25,027 nucleotides of DNA from Spyradenecus sp045634445 (lineage in GTDB: Bacteria; Verrucomicrobiota; Kiritimatiellia; RFP12; DVOR01). The translations under genes and the position numbers were made by a program. The DNA is taken from positions 1 through 25,027 of the forward strand of contig JAZRAG010000132.1 of the NCBI GenBank assembly GCA_045634445.1, read 5' to 3'. Position 1 is the stretch's first letter; every line of letters begins with the position of its first letter. The notes beneath the pieces were generated by a model. The model did no database searches and was not told where the DNA came from. It saw only the letters and a program-made list of their open reading frames with translations. This document shows positions 1 to 10,491 of this stretch, in pieces.

Positions 1-1
1 T

Positions 2-145
2 TCGATGAACTCGCTTCAATTACGTCCAATTGAAGCCTCTAAAATTCACTGTGCACGCGAACATTTCAAGGCAATTAGTACAGATAAGGTTGTATTTGAC
101 GTCGTTGACGACTACAAAGCATTGCTTGAAAAAGTGATGCGGTAA
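2..145 (+). CDS. C-terminal fragment, possible type III restriction/helicase subunit
   Basis: This is the last 47 codons plus a TAA stop of a gene that enters from the left edge. The visible protein contains LRPIEASKIHCAREHFKAI, then VVFDVVDDYKALLEKVMR at the C-terminus. The pattern R-P-x-E-x-x-K-I-x-x-A-x-x-H-F followed by V-x-x-D/Y-V-V-x-x-Y-x-x-L resembles the extreme C-terminus of restriction endonuclease R (Res, DEAD/DEAH helicase-nuclease) subunits, which couple ATP hydrolysis to DNA cleavage. Seen: an open frame with coding-like composition and a clean stop 40 bp before the next gene. Inferred: the family, from a short tail only, so it is uncertain. It could be any large protein with a similar end. 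Confidence 0.45.
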   Translation, partial: SMNSLQLRPIEASKIHCAREHFKAISTDKVVFDVVDDYKALLEKVMR

Positions 146-185
146 TTTACTGTGAGTAATCAAGTATTTACGAAAGGAGTTCGTG

Positions 186-566
186 ATGGATATTCAAGAA
201 GCACTTAAACGCGCCTCGCAGGTGTATGGTGTTAAGCCAGATGAAGTCAAACAAGTCGCTGTGGTGATGATGGCGCTTGATGAAGTGGTAGCGCATATAC
301 GCCGTACGACAAATACTAAAACGATTTTATCGAGCGATATTTTTGACTTGCTTCTTTTCATACAAAACGATTCAACATCTTCAGCACCTCAACTGGTTAA
401 GTTAATTGTTAAAAAATGGGATAGAGATCGTATTAGAAATGTTGCAAACACCTTGGTTAAAAAGTATCAACCGTCAGCAACCGGTGAGTTTTTTAAGGGC
501 TTTATTGTTTGGCTCCTTTCTCTTGGGCTTATTATCTTGTTTATTATGCTAGTAGACCATTGTTAA
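186..566 (+). CDS. small tail-anchored membrane protein, unknown function
   Basis: A 126-residue protein I do not recognise. The ATG at 186 is chosen because AGGAG (175-179) lies 6 bases upstream; the in-frame GTG at 183 would be too close to it. The first ~100 residues are soluble, mostly helical and charged (start MDIQEALKRASQVYGVK). The last ~22 residues form one hydrophobic helix (FIVWLLSLGLIILFIMLV) ending in DHC, so the protein is probably anchored in the inner membrane with its N-terminal domain in the cytoplasm. It follows the putative restriction-type gene by 40 bp in the same direction and may be cotranscribed with it. No catalytic motif is visible. Confidence 0.7.
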   Translation: MDIQEALKRASQVYGVKPDEVKQVAVVMMALDEVVAHIRRTTNTKTILSSDIFDLLLFIQNDSTSSAPQLVKLIVKKWDRDRIRNVANTLVKKYQPSATGEFFKGFIVWLLSLGLIILFIMLVDHC

Positions 567-1077
567 CATTAACGATTGAAAGAGCGGTTGTGTGTCTGAT
601 CTGGAAATGTGTCAAGATTGATTTGGAGGTGGCTCGTCTGCGAAATGCGCATATGTATGTGCACATGTAAGCATTCATATCATGCGTGTAGGATGTACAG
701 ACGTGTCTCGATTGAGTGGTGTAGGGGAGTGACTAGCGTCCCCGTTGTTTGGCAAGAGCACCAGTATTAACGACCTTCCTCCTCTCGAACACCTTTCTCT
801 CCACCATTAAATGCGTAAGAGATGACCTTCTGTTCAAGCTTTTCGCTTTAACGAATAACGAAAAAGGAACTACGAAAAACGACAAAACCCTGTAATGGCA
901 GGCTTTTGTGGTGGTTTAGGGGTGTTTAGAGCGGATGTTTTTGAGGATAAAAATGGTGTTGGCGAGGATGAAAAGGGGCTTAAAAATCACGCTTTTTTTG
1001 ACGCGAAATTGATTTGTGTCCTCAAAAATGCAGGAAAGGTTGGTTTTACTTGTATTGAAAAATCAATGACTTATGCA
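567..1077. other. intergenic region upstream of the rRNA operon
   Basis: About 500 bp with no gene I can support. It holds a perfect alternating purine-pyrimidine tract (645-669), a C/T-rich patch around 776-806, and an A-rich stretch near 852-890 with repeated ACGAAAAA-like words. An open frame from an ATG at 895 to a stop at 1080 has no ribosome binding site and an unconvincing composition. No clear terminator for the upstream genes is visible; CCTG(taatgg)CAGG followed by CTTTT near 890-910 is only a 4-bp stem. Confidence 0.6.
645..669. repeat. 25-nt alternating purine-pyrimidine tract
   Basis: Every base from 645 to 669 alternates purine and pyrimidine without a break (it starts ATGCGCATATG and ends GTGCACATGTA). 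Such tracts can adopt left-handed Z-DNA under negative supercoiling. It lies about 430 bp upstream of the rRNA promoter, a place where heavy transcription generates negative supercoils. Function is inference only. Confidence 0.6.
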
Positions 1078-1137
1078 TGATTTAAAATTTTTTGAAAAAA
1101 GTACTTGCAAAGAGATAGGGTTTTGTGCGACTATATG
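1078..1137 (+). promoter_or_regulatory. putative rRNA operon promoter with A/T-rich upstream element
   Basis: TTGCAA at 1105-1110 matches the -35 consensus at 4 of 6 bases. It is preceded by an A/T-rich run (1080-1103, TTTAAAATTTTTTGAAAAAA) that resembles an UP element. The -10 is less clear: GACTAT (1129-1134) at 18-bp spacing is the best fit, and TATATG (1132-1137) lies slightly too far. The same TTGCAA -35 is used with a better -10 before the solenoid operon at 20823. Placement between the last gene and the leader stem at 1141 supports the call. Confidence 0.55.
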
Positions 1138-1140
1138 ACC

Positions 1141-1188
1141 CGTTTTCGCGCCACGGTGTTCATCACCACACGGCAACAAATGAAAACG
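1141..1188 (+). promoter_or_regulatory. rRNA leader stem-loop
   Basis: CGTTTTC (1141-1147) pairs with GAAAACG (1182-1188) over 7 bp. Inside it GGTG (1155-1158) pairs with CACC (1164-1167) around a TTCAT loop. It would be at or very near the 5' end of the primary rRNA transcript, just before boxA. Confidence 0.45.
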
Positions 1189-1192
1189 AACT

Positions 1193-1206
1193 TGATCTTT
1201 GAAAAC
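1193..1206 (+). promoter_or_regulatory. boxA-like antitermination site, 16S leader
   Basis: TGATCTTTGAAAAC resembles the boxA element bound by NusB-NusE in rRNA leaders. A near copy, TGATCTTTGACAAT, stands in the 16S-23S spacer at 3103-3116. Having one copy before 16S and one before 23S is the usual layout of rRNA antitermination. Confidence 0.6.
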
Positions 1207-1217
1207 TGAATTCGCTC

Positions 1218-1259
1218 AAATGTATCCCAGACAGGATTGACCTGGAAGGGATGCGACAG
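1218..1259 (+). other. pre-16S processing stem, 5' arm
   Basis: This arm (for example GGAAGGGATGCGACAG at 1244-1259) is complementary, with few interruptions, to the arm at 2964-3002 downstream of 16S (CTGTCGCACCCCTTCC). The outer part (TGTATCC at 1221) pairs with GGATACA at 2991. Such a stem loops out the 16S and is the usual RNase III substrate. Confidence 0.75.
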
Positions 1260-1340
1260 TAGAAAAGCTTGTGCCAGGCAACATCAAATTGGTCTGCCTC
1301 ACCCGGGGTAAGACCGCAATTTAAATGCTCACGCATTTTA

Positions 1341-2905
<1,565 letters not shown>

Positions 2906-2963
2906 CTAAGGAGCAAGCCTCATAGTAATATGAAGGCAAGGTGAACTTGACACAAGTTTTTGC

Positions 2964-3002
2964 TCTGTCGCACCCCTTCCAGACCAAGTTGGATACACAT
3001 TT
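2964..3002 (+). other. pre-16S processing stem, 3' arm
   Basis: Contains CTGTCGCACCCCTTCCAGA (2965-2983), complementary to the arm at 1218-1259. It lies between the 16S 3' end and tRNA-Ala, so cleavage here would release both the 16S precursor and the tRNA. Confidence 0.75.
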
Positions 3003-3078
3003 GGGGGCATAGCTCAGTTGGTAGAGCGCCAGCTTTGCAAGCTGGATGTCGCCGGTTCGACCCCGGCTGCCTCCACCA
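3003..3078 (+). tRNA. tRNA-Ala (anticodon TGC)
   Basis: A 76-nt tRNA in the 16S-23S spacer. The acceptor stem GGGGGCA pairs with TGCCTCC and contains G3-U70, the major identity element for alanyl-tRNA synthetase. The anticodon arm is CCAGC / TTTGCAA / GCTGG with anticodon TGC, the T-loop is GGTTCGACC, and the 3' CCA is encoded. It is the only tRNA in the spacer; many bacteria have tRNA-Ile beside it. Confidence 0.97.
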
Positions 3079-3102
3079 TATTAAATGGTTTGAGTGAATT
3101 TA

Positions 3103-3116
3103 TGATCTTTGACAAT
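3103..3116 (+). promoter_or_regulatory. boxA-like antitermination site, 16S-23S spacer
   Basis: TGATCTTTGACAAT differs by two bases from the leader copy at 1193. It lies between tRNA-Ala and the pre-23S stem, where a second boxA is expected. Confidence 0.55.
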
Positions 3117-3150
3117 TGAATGTTTCTGGGAAGAAAATGCAACGTAAACC
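3113..3150 (+). other. pre-23S processing stem, 5' arm
   Basis: GAATGTTTCTGG (3118-3129) and AAATGCAACGTAAACC (3135-3150) pair, with a few wobbles, with the arm at 6119-6157 downstream of 23S (CCAGAAACATTC). This is the standard RNase III stem around 23S. Confidence 0.75.
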
Positions 3151-3178
3151 GAGCGGGAAGGTTTTAGACATGATTTAA

Positions 3179-6094
<2,916 letters not shown>

Positions 6095-6118
6095 CTTCAT
6101 TATTGAAGCGAAGCAACC

Positions 6119-6157
6119 GCAGGTTGCGTCGCATTTCTAACCAGAAACATTCGATTG
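6119..6157 (+). other. pre-23S processing stem, 3' arm
   Basis: GGTTGCGTCGCATTTCT (6122-6138) and CCAGAAACATTCGATTG (6141-6157) are complementary to 3113-3150. It lies between 23S and 5S. Confidence 0.75.
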
Positions 6158-6160
6158 CTT

Positions 6161-6278
6161 TTCCGGTGGCCATAGAGAGGATGTAACACCCGTTCCCATT
6201 CCGAACACGGAAGTGAAGAGCCTCATCGGCGAGGGTACTGCCAGGTTCGCTGGTGGGAGAGTAGCACGCTGCCGGGTT
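6161..6278 (+). rRNA. rrf: 5S ribosomal RNA
   Basis: About 118 nt. It has the conserved CCCGTTCCCATTCCGAACAC loop, GAAGTGAAG, and GGGAGAGTAGCACG near the 3' end. The ends CCGG and CCGG close the terminal helix. It follows 23S after a short processed spacer. Confidence 0.93.
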
Positions 6279-6285
6279 TTACCAC

Positions 6286-6317
6286 AAGCCTGATCTCGAA
6301 AGAGGTCAGGCTTTTTT
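6286..6317 (+). terminator. rRNA operon intrinsic terminator
   Basis: AAGCCTGATCTC pairs with GAGGTCAGGCTT around a GAAA tetraloop, giving a 12-bp stem with one G-T wobble, and the 3' arm runs into TTTTTT. It begins within 10 bases of the 5S 3' end. Confidence 0.93.
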
Positions 6318-6473
6318 ATTTGTGTTTACAACTAAAACTGAAGCCCCTCCCAACATTTGAGCGCTTCAAAAGGCGACTAACGCAAGCAAATGCGTGCACA
6401 TCCCCTCACGCATACATGCGCCTAAACACAAAATATACGCGCCAAAGACTCTTTTTTGACAAAGAAAATAGGT

Positions 6474-6491
6474 AAAAACAGCCCCAAGGGC
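6474..6491 (-). terminator. possible weak terminator of the gmk-mutL operon
   Basis: On the - strand GCCC-TTG-GGGC is followed by TGTTTTTACC. The stem is only 4-5 bp, so this is a weak candidate. It lies about 310 bp beyond the mutL stop, with the stem-loop modules in between. Confidence 0.25.
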
Positions 6492-6574
6492 CTTTCCGGT
6501 GTTAAAGTCTGCCCATATTTACTAAAGACAGCCATATTCACAGTGTAATATCCTGGCGGAGAGCGTGACCAATG

Positions 6575-6716
6575 ATACGGAAAAGAGGCGCTCGCTTAAA
6601 AGAGCGAGGATGTGATATGGTGTGTGATTCTTAATAGGGGAAAGAGACACTCGTAAAAATGCGAGGATATGTTCTTAATATGGAAAAGAGGCGTTCGTAA
6701 AAATGTGAGGATGTGT
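6575..6716. repeat. three tandem imperfect stem-loop modules
   Basis: Each module reads GGAAAAGAGRCR, then a hairpin, then GATRTG; modules 1-2 and 2-3 are joined by TTCTTAATA. The hairpins are CTCGCT(taaaag)AGCGAG at 6591-6608, CTCGTA(aaaa)TGCGAG at 6650-6665 and TTCGTA(aaaa)TGTGAG at 6694-6709. The substitutions keep six pairs in every copy through G-U wobbles. The unit spacing is about 59 and 44 bp. Function unknown; it may shape the 3' end of the mutL transcript or be a protein-binding site. Confidence 0.55.
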
Positions 6717-6800
6717 AGAAGAGGTGAAGGGCATTCTTCTCGTGTGCAGATAGGTTAGATGCGAGGGTGACCGCGCAGTGGGGAATTAAAATGTGCGTAA

Positions 6801-8666
6801 TTAGTTGCGCTGGAAGCGTCGTGCAAGCTCTCGATAGGTCGTGAGAATCATTACGGGACGGCCGCGGGGGGTACTATAAGGCATGTCACAGTGTGAGAGT
6901 GCGCGAAGTAATGTTTCGGCCGCTTCTCGCGTTTGGATATGAAGGGTGCGTGCGGCTGCAGATGCTGCGGCGCGAGCGGCAACTTCTTGACGCCAGTGGT
7001 CAATTCCTTTTCGGACGCCAGTTTTGTCTAATTCTGCAGCAATTTCAGGGATAAGTGTTTGTGGTGGCACTTCTGCGAGTGACATTGGAAGTGCGTCAAT
7101 TAAGAAGGTATGGTTGTTAAAAGCGCTAATCCCAAAGCCGCATGCTTCTAATTCTGGTAAATATCGTGCGACACGATCGGCATCGGCAGGAGAGAGTTCA
7201 AGCGTTTCAGGAATCAGTAGCGGTTGAACTGCAGGTTGTGTGGCTTGTTTTATAAAACGTTCGTAAAAGATACGTTCAAGGGCTGCACTTGCATCAACGG
7301 TTACGTAGCCTTGTTCTGTAATGACCAACCAAAAACCAGACTCAAGCACATCTGCAATGCGTAACCAAGCAAAAGTAACCTTGGGTTCGGGTTGTTCTTC
7401 TGGCGGTTGCGGGGGCGGCATAATGGGTTGAATGCGCGCTGGAGGAGTGCTGACAGGCTGAAAAGGAGCAGGGGGCGGTTCAGGAAAATGAATTTGTCGC
7501 TGTGAAATGGGTGTAGCCACAGGTGTTGGTTTGGGTGCCTGCGGTGTGGGAATAGGAGTTAATGGGGGTATTACAGAAACATGCTTCCCGTCCGATGTTT
7601 TCGGAAACACATCTTCAGAAGGAGAAGGGGCTATGGATGAAATTGTGGAATTTGGAGGCGAAGTGGGCGTAGGCAATAGGTTTAATGCGTCTGCAATTGC
7701 GGTTGAAACGGCATTAATGACCTGGTTGCCTCGGCGGAATCGCACTTCACGTTTTGCAGGATGAACATTAACATCCACCATTTCTGGTGGCAAATCAATG
7801 AATAATACAAGCGAAGGACGGCGGTCGCGCAGAGGCCAAACTTCACGGACAGCGTACTGAATTTGTGCGGCAGTCGCTGGGCGCTGGTTGATAAAAACGT
7901 GTTGTTCAGGTGTTCCAAGGGCTGGTGCATCGATTCGTGAGATATATCCAGTGACAGTGATCTCATTTTCGGTATGCTGAATTGCAGTCAGTGTGCGTGC
8001 TACAGGAGGCCCGAGCAACGTCCGGATGCGATCTTCTACGGTGTCACCCTCGGGTAAACGGAACAAATCTTTCCCATCAGATCGTAGACGAATCGCAACC
8101 GTTGGATGTGCAAGTGCAATCGCAGTTAAGGTTTGACGGATGCGAGCGAGTTCCGTTGTGGCTGCACGTAAGAATTTTCTTCTTGCGGGTAGATTGAAGA
8201 AGAGGTCGCGAATACGGAGCGTGGTACCAACGGGATGCCCCATGTCGGTGACATTTTCTAATGTGCCACCTGTGACATCAATTTGTGTACCACTTTCATC
8301 TTCTGCGCATCGTGTGATGAGGGTAAATCGCGAAACACTTGCAATAGAGGGAATTGCTTCACCTCGGAAACCGAAGGTGTTAATCTGAACAATATCCTCA
8401 GAAGTGGTGATTTTACTCGTTGCTTGACGTTCTAATGCCGCTAATGCGTCTTCGCGCGACATCCCATAGCCGTTATCTTCAACTTCAATGACTTTTGAAC
8501 CACCGCCTTCTACAGAGACCGTGATGCGTGTAGCCATTGCATCCAGCGCATTTTCCACTAATTCCTTCACTACGGAGGCTGGACGTTCTACGACTTCACC
8601 CGCTGCAATTTGGTTTGCGACGGTTTCGGGTAAAACTTTAACAGCACTTCGTGGAGGAGAAATCAT
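6801..8666 (-). CDS. mutL: DNA mismatch repair protein MutL
   Basis: MutL couples mismatch recognition by MutS to downstream strand incision. The 621 residues match family size. The N-terminal GHKL ATPase is intact: E38-N39 in the ELVENA motif, DNGYGM at 64-69, ATSKI at 82-86, GFRGEA at 99-104, and DVNVHPAKREVRF at 298-310. A proline-rich linker spans about 331-428. In the C-terminal domain the metal-binding endonuclease motif DQHA-x2-E-x4-E is altered to D458-A-S-A-x2-E464-x4-E469, and the CPHGRP motif is T599-P-R-G-R-P, so the nuclease may be inactive. Its start codon overlaps the dxs stop (ATGA), which implies translational coupling. It is the last gene of the operon. Confidence 0.95.
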   Translation of the reverse strand: MISPPRSAVKVLPETVANQIAAGEVVERPASVVKELVENALDAMATRITVSVEGGGSKVIEVEDNGYGMSREDALAALERQATSKITTSEDIVQINTFGFRGEAIPSIASVSRFTLITRCAEDESGTQIDVTGGTLENVTDMGHPVGTTLRIRDLFFNLPARRKFLRAATTELARIRQTLTAIALAHPTVAIRLRSDGKDLFRLPEGDTVEDRIRTLLGPPVARTLTAIQHTENEITVTGYISRIDAPALGTPEQHVFINQRPATAAQIQYAVREVWPLRDRRPSLVLFIDLPPEMVDVNVHPAKREVRFRRGNQVINAVSTAIADALNLLPTPTSPPNSTISSIAPSPSEDVFPKTSDGKHVSVIPPLTPIPTPQAPKPTPVATPISQRQIHFPEPPPAPFQPVSTPPARIQPIMPPPQPPEEQPEPKVTFAWLRIADVLESGFWLVITEQGYVTVDASAALERIFYERFIKQATQPAVQPLLIPETLELSPADADRVARYLPELEACGFGISAFNNHTFLIDALPMSLAEVPPQTLIPEIAAELDKTGVRKGIDHWRQEVAARAAASAAARTLHIQTREAAETLLRALSHCDMPYSTPRGRPVMILTTYRELARRFQRN

Positions 8667-10480
8667 GCGTTGAGATCCTGGAGGAATGTGGTTATTTTAT
8701 CACGCAAAGCGCGCGAATCTAAGCCGCCCCATGTGCGCAATTCGGTTTCAGAACCTTGTGGGATGAAGTTGTCTTGCCAACCTAAAATGAGGACAGGTGC
8801 GTCATGGACTTCTGCAATGGCAGATCCAAAACCTGCTTGAGTGGCTGCATTTTCCAACGTAATCAGCGGACGTCCCTTTAAGGTTCCTAGAACTTCGGGC
8901 AATGGCTTAATTTGTTCAACAGCAATGAGGGGCAAATTCAATTCTGTTGCAATAGGCGCCACCCAAGCAACCGTATCGCCTAATGCCAAAAGGCAAGGGG
9001 AGTGGATATCTGTTTGAAGCGGAATTGACGTTGGCACAGCCTCAATGATATTGCCACGTGGATAACGAATGACTAAGGGGCTGTCTTTGCTGATGCCTTG
9101 CTGCAATGCATGTCGTAAACCATCGCGTGTGGTCGGCGCATAAAACGTAAGATTGGGCAACGCACGCAACATCGCGATATCGTAGAGACCGTGATGTGTG
9201 GGGCCATCGGCACCAACGACCCCCGCACGATCTAGGCAGAGGGTTACGGGCAGATTAGGTAGGCATACGTCATGCATAATACAGTCAATGGCACGCTGGG
9301 CAAAGGTAGAGTAAATTGCCACATAAGGTCGAAGCCCTGCTGCAGCAAGCCCCGCTGCAAATGCAACAGCATGTTCTTCGCAAATTCCCACATCATAAGC
9401 GCGATCAGGGAATTCCTTAAAGAAGTTGGTTAACCCTGTGCCATCACGCATTGCCGCAGTAACTGCAACAACGCGTTCATCTTTACGAGCCAAATCGCAA
9501 AGCATTTCACCAAATGCGTCCGACCACGATTGCGCGGGAGGTATTGTGTTTGTGGGAGCGGTCGTTTGCGCCCATGGCGAAACACCATGCCATTTGGAGG
9601 GATTACGTTCTGCTGGCGGATAACCTTTACCCTTAATAGTGGCAATATGTAACGCAATCGGAACGTGTCCTTCCGCAGCGGCACGTAATGCAGCACAAAG
9701 CGCTGGAATATCATGCCCATCAATCGGCCCAATATAACGCAATCCGAGATCTTCAAAAATAGCAGAACGATGACGTAATAAGAGCGGTTTAACGACTTGT
9801 TTAAAGGCGCGATAGAGCGACTTTAAGCCATTTAAGCGTAATTTGTGACCTGCAGCTTCTGCTGCGGCACGGATACGATTATAACGAATACTTGCGATGC
9901 GGCGTGCAAACATGCGTGCGAAAGCGCCCACATTCTGCGCGATACTCATGCCATTGTCATTAATCACGAGGATCATCCGCTCGGTGGTATGACGAATCGC
10001 ATTCAACGCTTCAAGTGAAATTCCATTTGTTAATGAGGCATCACCTACTACGGCTAAGATGTTTTCATTACTCTTTCGCGCATCACGTGCAGCGGCCATC
10101 CCCAATGCCGTCGAGAGTGCTACGCCTGCATGCCCACCGACAGCCATATCATATGGAGATTCTGCAGGGAAGGGGAATCCTCGGATGCCATTAAACTGAC
10201 GCAAGGAGTCCATCGCCTCATTACGTCCTGTCAACATCTTCCAGGCATAACTTTGATGGCCGACATCCCAAATGACTTTATCTGTCGGGAAATCAAAGAC
10301 GCGACAAAGTGCAATGGTGAGTTCAATCGTTCCCAAACTCGGCGCAAGATGTCCACCCGTATGCGAGAGCACATCAATCATACGCTCACGCATTTCGCTT
10401 GCGAGCTTTGGCAAGTCGGCCTCAGGGAGAAGCCGAACATCCTCTGGTTTTTTAATTTGGTTTAAAAGGCTTGTACCCAT
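8663..10480 (-). CDS. dxs: 1-deoxy-D-xylulose-5-phosphate synthase
   Basis: This thiamine-diphosphate enzyme condenses pyruvate and glyceraldehyde 3-phosphate, the first step of the MEP isoprenoid pathway, in the cytoplasm. The protein is 605 residues, close to the usual ~620. Visible motifs are SHTGGHLAPSLG with H44 in the active site, the ThDP/Mg motif G146-D-A ending in N174-D-N, CEEHAV at 367-372 carrying the catalytic Glu369, LDRAGVVGADGPTHHG at 416-431, and the C-terminal NAATQAGFGSAI. The Gly of the usual GDG motif is Ala, a mild change. It starts 11 bp after the prc stop and overlaps mutL by 4 bp. No clear ribosome binding site precedes its ATG, consistent with coupling to prc. Confidence 0.96.
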   Translation of the reverse strand: MGTSLLNQIKKPEDVRLLPEADLPKLASEMRERMIDVLSHTGGHLAPSLGTIELTIALCRVFDFPTDKVIWDVGHQSYAWKMLTGRNEAMDSLRQFNGIRGFPFPAESPYDMAVGGHAGVALSTALGMAAARDARKSNENILAVVGDASLTNGISLEALNAIRHTTERMILVINDNGMSIAQNVGAFARMFARRIASIRYNRIRAAAEAAGHKLRLNGLKSLYRAFKQVVKPLLLRHRSAIFEDLGLRYIGPIDGHDIPALCAALRAAAEGHVPIALHIATIKGKGYPPAERNPSKWHGVSPWAQTTAPTNTIPPAQSWSDAFGEMLCDLARKDERVVAVTAAMRDGTGLTNFFKEFPDRAYDVGICEEHAVAFAAGLAAAGLRPYVAIYSTFAQRAIDCIMHDVCLPNLPVTLCLDRAGVVGADGPTHHGLYDIAMLRALPNLTFYAPTTRDGLRHALQQGISKDSPLVIRYPRGNIIEAVPTSIPLQTDIHSPCLLALGDTVAWVAPIATELNLPLIAVEQIKPLPEVLGTLKGRPLITLENAATQAGFGSAIAEVHDAPVLILGWQDNFIPQGSETELRTWGGLDSRALRDKITTFLQDLNA

Positions 10481-10491
10481 ATTCGCTGGAA

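Larger units (their letters stand above)
6318..6800. other. convergent intergenic region between rRNA and mutL
   Basis: No gene is supported in these ~480 bp. It contains two short alternating purine-pyrimidine tracts (6390-6401 and 6407-6421), a possible weak terminator for the - strand operon (6474-6491), three tandem stem-loop modules (6575-6716) and a 6-bp stem AGAAGA/TCTTCT (6717-6740). Confidence 0.6.

Noticed and set aside
895..1080. 61-codon open frame before the rRNA promoter
   Set aside because: No ribosome binding site, unusual composition, and it runs into the A/T-rich promoter region of the rRNA operon.
7682..7966. Frames in other phases inside mutL and the rest of the - strand operon, on both strands
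   Set aside because: They are shadows of well-supported genes; the real frames contain recognisable family motifs.
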